A DNA stretch of 38,320 nucleotides, from contig JAOZPE010000026.1 in NCBI GenBank assembly GCA_029932915.1, positions 1 through 38,320 on the forward strand, written 5' to 3'. This document shows positions 8,437 to 16,163 of the stretch, piece by piece. The translations under genes and the position numbers were made by a program. Source of the DNA: Candidatus Krumholzibacteriia bacterium (GTDB lineage: Bacteria; Krumholzibacteriota; Krumholzibacteriia; JAJRXK01). The notes under the pieces were generated by a model. It was not told where the DNA came from and did not search any database. It saw only the letters and a program-made list of their open reading frames with translations. Numbering within the stretch: position 1 is the first letter of the stretch; each line of letters begins with the position of its first letter.

Positions 8437-10734
8437 TCAGGCTCGGCCGCGCGCGACCCGCGCCTCGTTCGATCGGGCCCACTGGAGCAGACGCCGGGCC
8501 GAAGCCTTCGCCCGCTTGCCCGAGGACAGATCGCTGCCGACACACGAGGGACAGCCCTGTTTGCAGGGACACTGCTCCAGACGCTCCGCACAGGCCTCCA
8601 GCAGGAGCGGGTGAAGCGAATAGAGCTTCGATGCGAAACCCACACCTCCGGGATAGACATCGTAGAGAAAGAGGGTCGGCGCGCCGGTGAACGGCGAGCG
8701 CAGCATGGCCACGCTGCGCAGGTCGGCCGGATCGGCCATGATGTACAGGGGAGCCACGCGACCCATCAGATGGGCCAGACCCTTCAAGCCCTCCCCCAGG
8801 TCCAGACCCTCTTCCCTGAGGCGCTCGTCGAGATCCTCCGGAAGGGTCCACCAGTAGCTGGTGGTGTGGTGCTCGAGTTCGGGAAGGTGGATCTTCCCCG
8901 CGCCGATGTTCTCGTGCGAGCCGAGCTTGATCTTCTTGAACATGGTGGCCTTGGTGATGAGCCCGATCTCGCCGTGGGCCTTCTCCCCCAATACCACCGC
9001 TTCCCTCTCGAGGGCGTCGAGGGCGTGGATCTCCGTCTTCAACTGGGCGTCGGTGTAGTAGTCGACGTCCACCTGGTGCACATAGGCCTCCTTGCGCGCC
9101 CAGTCGAGCTGGTCGACGAAGTACTGCTGGCCTCCGTGGATGTAGATGGCGTCGTCGTGGAGCAGGAGCTGGGCGCTGAAGAGATCGGTCTCCCCGATGA
9201 CCCGCCGCTTGGCGGTGGTGTCCACGATCACCACGTTCTCGATGGCCGCGCTCCGCAGGCTCACCTCCTCGGCCGGGTAGGTATCGGCGATCCAGTGCCA
9301 CTTGCCCCCGCTGGCGTTGAGGACGCCGTGCTCGGCCAGGTACTCGAGGATCTGCGCCGTCCCGCCCTGATCGCCGAATTCCTCGTTCTCGACGAAGGGC
9401 AACTCGAAGGCCGCGCACTTCAGGTGGCTCAGCAGAATGGCCAGGTTGTCCGGATCGATGATCGCCGCCTCCGGGCTGTTGCCGAGGAAGAAGTGCGGAT
9501 GTTCAATGATGTATTGGTCGAGAGGATTCGACGAAGCCACTACAATAGCGATACTTACGCCTTTCCTGCGTCCGGCCCTGCCCGCCTGTTGCCAGGTCGA
9601 GGCCACCGTGCCCGCGTAGCCGGCCATGATGCACACGTCCAGGCGTCCGATGTCCACACCCAGCTCCAGGGCGTTGGTCGAGGCCACTGCGAGGATCTCG
9701 CCCCGCCGCAGACCCGACTCGATCTCCCGCCGCTCGTGGGGCAGATAGCCCCCACGATAGCCGCGCGCCAGCGAGGGCGCCTTGTGCAGCGCACGCAGGG
9801 TCTGCTTCAGATAGGTCACCAACAGTTCCACCCGCAGCCGGCTGCGTCCGAAGAGGATGACCTGCACCCCCGTGGACAGGAAGGGCCGGGCCAGCCGCAC
9901 CGCCTCCTTGATCACGCTGCGGCGGATGCCCAGCTCGGCGTTGACGACCGGGGGATTGTAGAAGACCAGATGCTTCTCGCCGCGCGGCGCCCCGTTGTCG
10001 TCCACCAGGTCGACCTCGTCCCCCACCAGACGCCCCGCATGTTCACGCGGGTTCGCCACCGTCGCGCTCGAACACAGGAAGACGGGATCGCTGCCGTAGA
10101 AGCGGCAGATCCGGCGCAGACGGCGGATCACGTTGGCCAGGTGGCTGCCGAAGACCCCCCGGTACTGGTGCACCTCGTCGATCACCACATAGCGCAGGTT
10201 CTCGAAGAGCTGGATCCAGCCGGTGTGGTGGGGAAGGATGCCCTGGTGCAGCATGTCCGGATTGGTCACCACGATGTGGCCGCTGCTGCGCACCGTCCGC
10301 CGCGCCGGCGCCGGGGTGTCCCCGTCGAAGGTATAGGTCTTGATGTCCACGCCCATGGTCTCGATCAGACCATGGAGTTCCTCCATCTGGTCCTGGGCGA
10401 GGGCCTTGGTGGGAAAGAGGTACAGGGCCCGCGCCTGCGGATCCTCCAGACACTGCTGCAGGACGGGAAGGTTGTAGCACAGCGTCTTGCCGCTGGCCGT
10501 CGGGGTGACGACCACGGTGTTGTGGCCGGCCCGGGCGTGTTCGTAGGCCTGCGCCTGATGCGTGTAGAGCTCTTCGATGCCCCGCCGGCGCAGCGCATCC
10601 TCCAGGCGTGGGTCGATGTCGGCGGGAAAGGAGACGGTCCTGGCGGGCTGAGCGGGCAGGGTATGCCAGAGGGTGACGTTGCGCAGGAAATCGGGGTCGC
10701 CCCGCAGGCGCGCCAGCAGTTGATCCAGGTTCAA
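8437..10734 (-). CDS. mrfA: MrfA/YprA-like DEAD/DEAH-box DNA helicase (DUF1998)
   Basis: Superfamily 2 helicase of 765 residues, predicted to unwind damaged DNA for the adjacent exonuclease. Visible motifs: Walker A TPTASGKT (77-84), DEVH box VVIDEVHQ (183-190), motif III CSSATVANP, ELGVDIGRLDV, and motif VI QQAGRAGRR. The C-terminal DUF1998 region ends in four cysteines spaced C-x-C-x3-C-x2-C at 722, 724, 728 and 731, the same spacing as the zinc-binding cysteines of B. subtilis MrfA. The start is a TTG at 10734 with agggggaa upstream; no ATG lies nearby. It follows tatA by 40 bases and precedes mrfB by six. Fungal Hrq1 is a distant relative. The family is secure. Confidence 0.93.
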   Translation of the reverse strand: MNLDQLLARLRGDPDFLRNVTLWHTLPAQPARTVSFPADIDPRLEDALRRRGIEELYTHQAQAYEHARAGHNTVVVTPTASGKTLCYNLPVLQQCLEDPQARALYLFPTKALAQDQMEELHGLIETMGVDIKTYTFDGDTPAPARRTVRSSGHIVVTNPDMLHQGILPHHTGWIQLFENLRYVVIDEVHQYRGVFGSHLANVIRRLRRICRFYGSDPVFLCSSATVANPREHAGRLVGDEVDLVDDNGAPRGEKHLVFYNPPVVNAELGIRRSVIKEAVRLARPFLSTGVQVILFGRSRLRVELLVTYLKQTLRALHKAPSLARGYRGGYLPHERREIESGLRRGEILAVASTNALELGVDIGRLDVCIMAGYAGTVASTWQQAGRAGRRKGVSIAIVVASSNPLDQYIIEHPHFFLGNSPEAAIIDPDNLAILLSHLKCAAFELPFVENEEFGDQGGTAQILEYLAEHGVLNASGGKWHWIADTYPAEEVSLRSAAIENVVIVDTTAKRRVIGETDLFSAQLLLHDDAIYIHGGQQYFVDQLDWARKEAYVHQVDVDYYTDAQLKTEIHALDALEREAVVLGEKAHGEIGLITKATMFKKIKLGSHENIGAGKIHLPELEHHTTSYWWTLPEDLDERLREEGLDLGEGLKGLAHLMGRVAPLYIMADPADLRSVAMLRSPFTGAPTLFLYDVYPGGVGFASKLYSLHPLLLEACAERLEQCPCKQGCPSCVGSDLSSGKRAKASARRLLQWARSNEARVARGRA

Positions 10735-10774
10735 GGCGGCTCGTTCCCCCTGGAGCGCCCCGCGAAGGTCGCTC

Positions 10775-11017
10775 CTACTCGGTGTGGTCGTGGCTGTCGC
10801 CCTTGCTCTCCTCGTCGATGCGCTGCGTCTCGTTCTTGATCGAATCCTCCACTTCCTTCGTCGCCGCCTTGAACTTGCGGATCGACTTGCCCATGGCCTC
10901 GGCCACCTCGGGAAGTTTGGACGGACCGAAGATGAGAAGCACGACGGCGAGGATCACCAGTCCTTCCTGCCATCCGAAACTGGGAATCAGAGCAAGGGGC
11001 AGATGTAGATCGTACAT
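10775..11017 (-). CDS. tatA: Sec-independent translocase protein TatA/E
   Basis: An 80-residue pore component of the twin-arginine translocase. It has the typical short N-terminus, one transmembrane helix (about 17-29), the hinge FGPSKLPE (30-37) and an amphipathic helix (VAEAMGKSIRKFKAATKEVEDSI) before an acidic, His-containing tail. The start is the ATG at 11017, preceded by gggaggg; the frame runs further upstream but would run into the preceding gene. It lies 19 bases after the DUF4321 gene and 40 bases before mrfA. No tatB or tatC is present in the window. TatA rather than TatB is chosen from the length and the FGPSKLPE motif. Confidence 0.94.
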   Translation of the reverse strand: MYDLHLPLALIPSFGWQEGLVILAVVLLIFGPSKLPEVAEAMGKSIRKFKAATKEVEDSIKNETQRIDEESKGDSHDHTE

Positions 11018-11036
11018 GATCCCTCCCGGGATTCCG

Positions 11037-11312
11037 CTAGCGGTACCAGCGGAGAAGTTGGGCCACCAGGAAGACGCCGATGACACTCAACAGATTCACG
11101 TGGACATGGAAGCCCAGCTCGATATCGAAGACGATGAGGTTGATGGACGCCGGCCCGAAACCGAAACTGAGGTACTGCACGAAGAGCTGATGTGCCGTCG
11201 AGCCCTCCGGCAGGAACAAGCCGACGGCCTGACTCAGCACGCTGCCCACGATGATTCCGAGCAGGAAGATCAGGCTCACCATTCCCAGTCGTCGCCGTGC
11301 CAAGCCACTCAC
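11037..11312 (-). CDS. Small membrane protein, DUF4321 family
   Basis: A 91-residue protein with two or three hydrophobic segments (MVSLIFLLGIIVGSVLSQAVG; NLLSVIGVFLVAQLLRWY) around a central stretch reading FGFGPASINLIVFDIELGF. That middle motif and the C-terminal LLRWYR match my recollection of DUF4321, whose function is unknown. I chose the GTG at 11312 because aaagga lies about five bases upstream; an internal ATG ten codons later is possible. It is the first gene after a 61-base gap that holds a candidate promoter and sits directly before tatA. Confidence 0.72.
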   Translation of the reverse strand: MSGLARRRLGMVSLIFLLGIIVGSVLSQAVGLFLPEGSTAHQLFVQYLSFGFGPASINLIVFDIELGFHVHVNLLSVIGVFLVAQLLRWYR

Positions 11313-11341
11313 CGGTCCTTTCGTGGGTCTGCCCGAAACGC

Positions 11342-11369
11342 ACCATAACACGCCACGGGCCGGGGACAA
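11342..11369 (-). promoter_or_regulatory. Candidate sigma70-type promoter for DUF4321-tatA-mrfA-mrfB-CDF
   Basis: On the minus strand TTGTCC (11369-11364), a 16-base spacer and TATGGT (11347-11342) lie in the short gap after the LytR_C gene, about 30 bases before the GTG at 11312. Each hexamer matches the consensus at four of six positions. It would let the tatA-mrfAB group be transcribed apart from the biosynthetic genes upstream. Confidence 0.38.
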
Positions 11370-11373
11370 GGGC

Positions 11374-11781
11374 TCAGACGCCCGGAGACGGCCCGGACGG
11401 AGGAGGAAGGTAGCGGCCGTGGTCCTTCCCCAGGATCAGGGTCACGTCCACATCCGCCGTGGCCTCCCGCTCGAGGATCACCGTGATCCCGCCCAGGCGC
11501 CGGGCCAACCTGCGGCTCAGCCACGGACGCCCTCCGCGGTCGATGATCACGCAGCGATCGTAGTCATGCCGATCGGCGTCCGCCACCTTGACCACGTCCT
11601 GTCCGAGATCCCTCAGACGCTGGGCGGTCGAAGCGGCCAGGCCCTCTTCTCCGCAGCCGTTGAGCACCTCGATCCGCAGACGCGGGAGCGGGGGCTCCGT
11701 CGAGCGGGAGAACAACGCCCAGCCCGCCGAGACGACGAAGGCCAGCAGGACGAGGCCGAGCACCCAGGTCGTCCGGCTCAT
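11374..11781 (-). CDS. Membrane-anchored LytR_C-domain protein
   Basis: A 135-residue protein with one N-terminal transmembrane helix (about 6-24, WVLGLVLLAFVVSAGWALF) and a LytR C-terminal-type domain (about 35-125, starting LRIEVLNGCGEEGLA and continuing AQRLRDLGQDVVKV). In LytR-CpsA-Psr proteins this domain follows a phosphotransferase domain; here that catalytic domain is absent, as in many stand-alone LytR_C proteins of unknown function. Its ATG shares one base with the stop of the HIT gene (TGATG), so the two are translationally coupled. Confidence 0.8.
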   Translation of the reverse strand: MSRTTWVLGLVLLAFVVSAGWALFSRSTEPPLPRLRIEVLNGCGEEGLAASTAQRLRDLGQDVVKVADADRHDYDRCVIIDRGGRPWLSRRLARRLGGITVILEREATADVDVTLILGKDHGRYLPPPSGPSPGV

Positions 11782-12263
11782 CACGAATCCCTGAAATACG
11801 GAAGCAGACGGCGGTAGCTCTCGTCGACGGTCTCCGGAAGGACGCGGGTGTCCCCCACCACCGACACGAAATTGGCATCGCCCTCCCAGCGGGGAAGCAG
11901 ATGCCAGTGCAGATGTCCACTCACCCCCGCCCCGGCCGCACGTCCCAGGTTCAGACCCACGTTGAGGCCGTGGGGGGAATAGACCTCCCGCAGCGCCCTC
12001 TCGCAGCGAGCCAGCAGGCGCGCCTGCGCGGCCGCCTCCCTCTCGTCGAGATCGCAGAGACTGCCCAGATGCCGATTCACCACCAGCAGGAGATGACCGG
12101 TGGTGTAGGGATACTTGTTGAGAACGACGAACCATCCGTCCTCGCGCAGGAGGACATGGGCCTCTTCGTCGTCTCCCTTGGCCAGCTCGCAGAAGACACA
12201 GCCGTCCGGCTCGTCCAGGGAGGTCACATACGAACGTCGCCAGGGAGTGTACAGTCTATCCAC
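11781..12263 (-). CDS. HIT-family nucleotide hydrolase or Ap4A phosphorylase-like protein
   Basis: A 160-residue histidine-triad protein with HLHWH at 117-121 (catalytic His119). The N-terminus (RLYTPWRRSYV, then CVFC with Cys22 and Cys25) and a later His resemble the zinc-containing HIT subfamily that cleaves diadenosine tetraphosphate. The start is a GTG at 12263 with gggagg upstream; it overlaps the end of the uridylyltransferase gene by eight bases. The substrate cannot be fixed from sequence. Confidence 0.9.
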   Translation of the reverse strand: MDRLYTPWRRSYVTSLDEPDGCVFCELAKGDDEEAHVLLREDGWFVVLNKYPYTTGHLLLVVNRHLGSLCDLDEREAAAQARLLARCERALREVYSPHGLNVGLNLGRAAGAGVSGHLHWHLLPRWEGDANFVSVVGDTRVLPETVDESYRRLLPYFRDS

Positions 12264-13035
12264 CGAAGAACTCCTCCCAATCGTGCTGGGCCCGGCGCAG
12301 GTCGTCCACGGTGTTCACGCCTTGCACCTCCCATTCGTCCTCACAGATCACGCCCTCCACCGGAAGTCCATCGTCCACCAGACGGGCGATGAGATCGGTG
12401 AGGTAGAACTCGCCCTGGGCGTTGTCCCGGTCGAGACCCTCCAGGAGCCGCCACAGCAGGGTGTTGTCGAAACAATAGGTACCGGTGTTGTACTCGCGGA
12501 TGGCGCGCTGCTCCTCGGTGGCGTCCTTCTCCTCGACGATACCGGTGAGCGCGCCGTCCGGCCCCCGCAGGATGCGTCCATAGCCGGTGGGATCGTCAGT
12601 GACCGCGCTGAGCACGACTGCCGCCGCGTCCCTCTCCTCGGCCCTCTGCAGGAGCCCACGGAGGGTCTGCGCCCGAAGCAGGGGCACATCACCGCTGAGG
12701 ACGAGGGTCCATCCCCTTCGACCTTCGAGCAGCGGGCGCGCCTGCGCCACCGCATGACCCGTCCCCAGTTGCTCCCGCTGCAGGACGGTGTCCACCTCGA
12801 AGGCTTCGCAGACCTGCCGCACCGCATCGGCCTGATGGCCGACGACCACCACCGATCGGTCCACCCCGAGGGTGGACAGGGTGGTGAGGACGTGGCCCAG
12901 CAGGGGGCGCCCCGCCACTTCGTGCAGCACCTTCGCCCGCTCGCTCTTCATCCGCGTTCCCTTGCCCGCGGCCATCACCACCGCGAACACCTCGCGGCCG
13001 GCGACCGATCCACCGGCGGTGGCGTCTCGACTCAA
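12256..13035 (-). CDS. GlmU-type uridylyltransferase, N-terminal domain only
   Basis: A 259-residue nucleotidyltransferase, predicted to make UDP-N-acetylglucosamine from UTP and GlcNAc-1-phosphate for cell-wall and lipid A precursors. It carries the signature VVMAAGKGTRMKSERAKVLH, then QLGTGHAVAQA, SGDVPLL and EYNTGTYCF. It stops where full-length GlmU would begin its left-handed beta-helix acetyltransferase domain, so acetylation must be done by another protein. The start is a TTG at 13035 with aaggagg five bases upstream. It follows panC by 13 bases and overlaps the HIT gene by eight. A relaxed sugar-1-phosphate specificity is possible. Confidence 0.88.
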   Translation of the reverse strand: MSRDATAGGSVAGREVFAVVMAAGKGTRMKSERAKVLHEVAGRPLLGHVLTTLSTLGVDRSVVVVGHQADAVRQVCEAFEVDTVLQREQLGTGHAVAQARPLLEGRRGWTLVLSGDVPLLRAQTLRGLLQRAEERDAAAVVLSAVTDDPTGYGRILRGPDGALTGIVEEKDATEEQRAIREYNTGTYCFDNTLLWRLLEGLDRDNAQGEFYLTDLIARLVDDGLPVEGVICEDEWEVQGVNTVDDLRRAQHDWEEFFGG

Positions 13036-13048
13036 GATGCCCTCCTTG

Positions 13049-13972
13049 TCACCTCAACGCGGATGCGACCGCTTCGAAGGTGTTGTCGTCACGCAGCGGC
13101 GCCTCTCGCACGCCCCCCTCGTCCACCTGCAGGCAGAAATTGTCGATGAGACGGGCCGAACCCACCCTGGCCGCGATGGCCAGCAGGACCCTTCCCTCCA
13201 CCCGTTCCAGGGGCGAGAGGTCGTCCACGCGGCGCACGGCGGCGTAGTCGACCTCGGCGCCCTCCCGGCGGAGCTGGTCGAGCATCAAGGCTTCCACCAC
13301 ATCCGCCCTGCGCTCTCCCTGTTCCAGGGCTTCACGCCCGCGGCGGAGCGCCCGGACCAGGACCGTGGCCCTCTTTCGCTGCTCGCCGTCGAGGTAGCGG
13401 TTGCGCGAACTCATGGCCAGCCCGTCCTCCTCGCGCACCGTCGGGCCGAAGACCAGACGGAGGGGGAAGCGCAGATCCTCGACCATGCGACGCACGACGA
13501 GACATTGCTGCGCGTCCTTCTGCCCGAAGACGGCCACGCCGGGCCGGACCAGGAGGAAGAGCTTGGCCACGATGGTCGTCACCCCCCGCAGGTGCCCCGG
13601 ACGGAACTCCCCTTCGAGCGGCTCGCCCACCCCGGTGACCTCCACGAAGGTGGTGTCGTCGGGCGGATACATCGTCGCGGCATCGGGGGCGAAGACCGCC
13701 TCGACCCCATCGATCTGCTCCAGCAGATCCAGATCGTGCCGCAGATCGCGGGGATAGGCGTCGTAGTCCTCGTTGGGGCCGAACTGGGTGGGATTGACGA
13801 AGATGCTCACCAGCACCGGGCCCAGGCGCGCGCCCAGTTCCACCAGGCTGAGGTGGCCCCGATGGAGATCGCCCATGGTGGGCACGAAGACCAGCGGGCG
13901 CTGCGCCTCCCACAGCGGTGCGAGCGCCTCCTTCAACTCCGCTTCGGTTGTGAGCACCGGTGGGCTCGACAC
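13049..13972 (-). CDS. panC: Pantothenate synthetase
   Basis: Joins pantoate and beta-alanine with ATP to give pantothenate, the precursor of coenzyme A. The 307-residue product shows PTMGDLHRGHLSLV (HxGH at 37-40), FVNPTQFGPNEDYDAYPR, FGQKDAQQ and the KMSKS-like MSSRNRYL. The start is a GTG at 13972 with ggggagg upstream, two bases after the panB stop, so the two pantothenate genes are coupled. Length and motifs are those of a normal PanC. Confidence 0.97.
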   Translation of the reverse strand: MSSPPVLTTEAELKEALAPLWEAQRPLVFVPTMGDLHRGHLSLVELGARLGPVLVSIFVNPTQFGPNEDYDAYPRDLRHDLDLLEQIDGVEAVFAPDAATMYPPDDTTFVEVTGVGEPLEGEFRPGHLRGVTTIVAKLFLLVRPGVAVFGQKDAQQCLVVRRMVEDLRFPLRLVFGPTVREEDGLAMSSRNRYLDGEQRKRATVLVRALRRGREALEQGERRADVVEALMLDQLRREGAEVDYAAVRRVDDLSPLERVEGRVLLAIAARVGSARLIDNFCLQVDEGGVREAPLRDDNTFEAVASALR

Positions 13973-13974
13973 GA

Positions 13975-14814
13975 TCAGCGCCTCCCCGCCTTGCCCTTGC
14001 CCTTGGCCGCGGTGGAATAGCTGTGCTCGAGGGTGGGAAAGACACCCTCCCGCACCTCCTGGACGAAACGGCCCAGCGCCTGGGGGATCGTCTCGCCCAG
14101 CTTCGCGTAGTGCTTCACGAAACGCGGAACGAATTCCTCATCCACTCCCAACAGGTCGTGCAGCACCAGGACCTGACCGTCGCACTCAGGACCGGCGCCG
14201 ATGCCGATGGTCGGAATGCCCAGCTCGGCCGTGATCTCCCGGGACAGTTCGTGGGGAATGCACTCGAGGACCAGGGCGCTGGCCCCGGCCGACTCGATGC
14301 GACGCGCGTCCTCCACGAGACGGCGTCCCTCTCCCTCTCCACGGCCCTGCACGCGGTACCCCCCGAAGCGATGCACCGACTGGGGGGTCAATCCCAGATG
14401 CCCCCACACCGGGATGTCCGAGGAGGCGACCGCTTCGATGGCACTCAGACGCTTCCCCGCTCCTTCCACCTTCACCGCCTCGGCCGCCGCTTCCTGCACC
14501 AGGCGGATGGACGCATCGAGGGTGGACGCCGTCCCCCGCTGCACCGCCCCGAAGGGCAGATCGGCCACCACCATCGCGTCGACCTTCGCCCGGGTCACGC
14601 AAGAGGTGTGGTAGATCATGTGCTCGAGGGTCACCGGCAGGGTGCTGTCGTGACCCTGGACGACGTTGCCCAGGCTGTCCCCGACGAGGATGACGTCGAC
14701 GCCGGCGCGATCCACCAGCCGGGCCATCGAGTAGTCGTAGGCGGTGACGACGACGATCTTGCGCCCGCTCTGCTTGCTCGCCATGAGGTCCAGACGCGTT
14801 GTCTTGGCCATCAT
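13975..14814 (-). CDS. panB: 3-methyl-2-oxobutanoate hydroxymethyltransferase
   Basis: Forms ketopantoate from 2-ketoisovalerate with methylene-tetrahydrofolate, the first committed step to pantothenate. The 279-residue product shows TAYDYSMARLVDRAG, VGDSLGNVVQGH, VVADLPFG, VEGAG, GHLGLTPQSVHRFGG, LECIP and IGIGAGPECDGQVLVLHD, all typical. Two ATG codons are adjacent (14814 and 14811); ggagga abuts the first, so ribosomes may use the second. The start overlaps the deoxynucleoside kinase stop. A short Lys/Arg/Gly-rich tail ends the protein. Confidence 0.97.
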   Translation of the reverse strand: MMAKTTRLDLMASKQSGRKIVVVTAYDYSMARLVDRAGVDVILVGDSLGNVVQGHDSTLPVTLEHMIYHTSCVTRAKVDAMVVADLPFGAVQRGTASTLDASIRLVQEAAAEAVKVEGAGKRLSAIEAVASSDIPVWGHLGLTPQSVHRFGGYRVQGRGEGEGRRLVEDARRIESAGASALVLECIPHELSREITAELGIPTIGIGAGPECDGQVLVLHDLLGVDEEFVPRFVKHYAKLGETIPQALGRFVQEVREGVFPTLEHSYSTAAKGKGKAGRR

Positions 14815-15470
14815 TCCTCCTTCCAGGAGGGAACGTAGTACTGCGTACCGGTAAAAGGCTGCAGGATCCGATGCAGCAGGTCGTCGTAGTGTTGCGGGTT
14901 CTTGACGAAATCGAGCTCGTTGGTGTTCACCACGAGCAGAGGAGTGTCCTCGTAGTGGAAGAAGAAGTAGTTGTAGGCCTCGTTGAGGGTCTGGATATAG
15001 CCCTCTTCGATGTCGCGCTCGTAGCTGCGTCCCCTCCAGCGGATGCGTTCCATGAGGACTTCCGTGCTGGCCTGGAGATAGACCACCAGGTCGGGGCGGC
15101 GGATGCGTTCCTCGAGGATCGAGGCCAGCCGCTCGTAGAGCCGCAGCTCATCGTCCGCCAGATTGATGTTAGCAAAGATGCGGTCCTTGGCAAAGAGATA
15201 GTCCGCTACCAGAGTACCCGAGAAGAGGTCCAGTTGGACGAGTTCCATCTGCTGCTGGTAGCGGCTGAGCAGGAAGAAGTTCTGGGTGACGAAGGCATAG
15301 GCGGCCCGATCCTGGTAGAAGCGCGGCAGGAAGGGGTTCTCCTCGACCACCTCCAGGGTGAGGCGCGCGTCGAGGGAATCGGCCAGCAGACGGCACAGGC
15401 TGGTCTTCCCCGCGCCGATCACCCCTTCGACCACGATGTAGCGCCAGGGATTGCTCTCGGCCGGCTTCAT
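14811..15470 (-). CDS. Deoxynucleoside kinase (dAK/dGK/dCK family)
   Basis: Salvage kinase of 219 residues that phosphorylates deoxynucleosides. The P-loop VEGVIGAGKTSL (14-25) is followed by ENPFLPRFYQD, the central LQLDLF/KDRIFA region and the lid segment RGRSYERDIE (147-155), as in the dNK fold. The frame is open far upstream, but the ATG at 15470 is right: it gives the normal length and overlaps the folK stop by four bases (ATGA). Position between folK and panB fits a pattern I know from FCB-group genomes. Base specificity is not decided. Confidence 0.93.
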   Translation of the reverse strand: MKPAESNPWRYIVVEGVIGAGKTSLCRLLADSLDARLTLEVVEENPFLPRFYQDRAAYAFVTQNFFLLSRYQQQMELVQLDLFSGTLVADYLFAKDRIFANINLADDELRLYERLASILEERIRRPDLVVYLQASTEVLMERIRWRGRSYERDIEEGYIQTLNEAYNYFFFHYEDTPLLVVNTNELDFVKNPQHYDDLLHRILQPFTGTQYYVPSWKEE

Positions 15471-15985
15471 GCGCTCGCCTCCCTCCACCAGGCTCCCGAG
15501 GCCCGGTGGTGCACCGGCTGGCGGCGCAGCTCCTGCGAGCGCGCGAGCACCCGCACCGGCCGCGTCTCCCCGGGAATGACCAGTTCTGGATCGAGATCGC
15601 ACAGAGGCTCGAGCACGAAGCGCCGCTGGGTGAGACGGGGATGGGGAATCTGCAGATCCTCCTCCTCCACCCTCCGCTGATCGAGCAACAGCAGATCGAC
15701 GTCCAGGGGACGGGGCAGCATGTGACTGCCGGCGGGCCGACCGGCCTCCCTCTCCAGCTGCTGGCCCCTCTGCAGGAGTTCGTGCGGGCTCAGTTCGGTC
15801 TCCAGGGCCAGACAGGCGTTCAGATAGTGCTCCTGGCGGCCCGGCCCCTGGTAGGCGGTCTCGTACAGGTCGCTGACCGCCACCAGGCGGCATCCGGGCA
15901 GTGAGCCCAGGGCCCGCACCGCCCGCGCGAGGTGCTCGCGCCGCGACCCCTGATTGCTGCCCAGACCCAGGTAGGCCAGACTCAT
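15467..15985 (-). CDS. folK: 2-amino-4-hydroxy-6-hydroxymethyldihydropteridine pyrophosphokinase
   Basis: Transfers pyrophosphate from ATP to the pterin in folate synthesis. The 172-residue product begins AYLGLGSNQGSR, then shows YETAYQGPGRQEHYLNACL, the signature RPLDVDLLLLD with its metal-binding aspartates, and HPRLTQRRFVLEPLCDLDPEL. It is the first gene of the leftward run and overlaps the deoxynucleoside kinase gene by four bases. Folate and pantothenate are linked through methylene-tetrahydrofolate, used by PanB two genes on. Confidence 0.96.
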   Translation of the reverse strand: MSLAYLGLGSNQGSRREHLARAVRALGSLPGCRLVAVSDLYETAYQGPGRQEHYLNACLALETELSPHELLQRGQQLEREAGRPAGSHMLPRPLDVDLLLLDQRRVEEEDLQIPHPRLTQRRFVLEPLCDLDPELVIPGETRPVRVLARSQELRRQPVHHRASGAWWREASA

Positions 15986-16042
15986 GATCCGCCTCCGTGC
16001 ACGACACCTGCCTGCGGCTCCCCGCGAACCTCGGGCCCGCCT

Positions 16043-16071
16043 ACCCTAGCAATCCGAAGGGACTTTTCCAA
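16043..16071 (-). promoter_or_regulatory. Candidate promoter for the folK-led gene run
   Basis: Minus-strand TTGGAA (16071-16066), a 17-base spacer and an extended -10 (TGC then TAGGGT, 16048-16043) lie about 60 bases upstream of the folK ATG. The -35 matches four of six consensus bases; the -10 hexamer is weak but carries the TG extension. It sits just downstream of the hairpin at 16082-16109. Confidence 0.35.
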
Positions 16072-16081
16072 GCCACAGTGA

Positions 16082-16109
16082 GGAAGGGGAACCGGCCGGT
16101 TCCCCTTCC
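16082..16109. terminator. 12-bp perfect inverted repeat after the TPR gene
   Basis: ggaaggggaacc (16082-16093) and ggttccccttcc (16098-16109) form a perfect 12-bp stem with a ggcc loop, between the TPR gene stop (16164) and the folK promoter candidate. No T-run follows closely on the minus strand, so termination without help from Rho is uncertain, but its place between two transcription units fits a boundary. Confidence 0.5.
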
Positions 16110-16163
16110 CAGAAGCGATGGACTTTCGCGGCGATCCCAGCCGGCCGCAGCCGCCGGAGCGGC

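Noticed and set aside
7912-10839. 975-codon open frame on the plus strand over mrfA and mrfB
   Set aside because: It is antisense to two genes with clear catalytic motifs, its product is low-complexity His/Gln/Arg/Gly-rich, and long antisense frames are expected at this GC content.
15471-16007. N-terminal extension of the deoxynucleoside kinase
   Set aside because: It overlaps folK in another frame and is Gly/Arg/Pro-rich; the ATG at 15470 gives normal family length.
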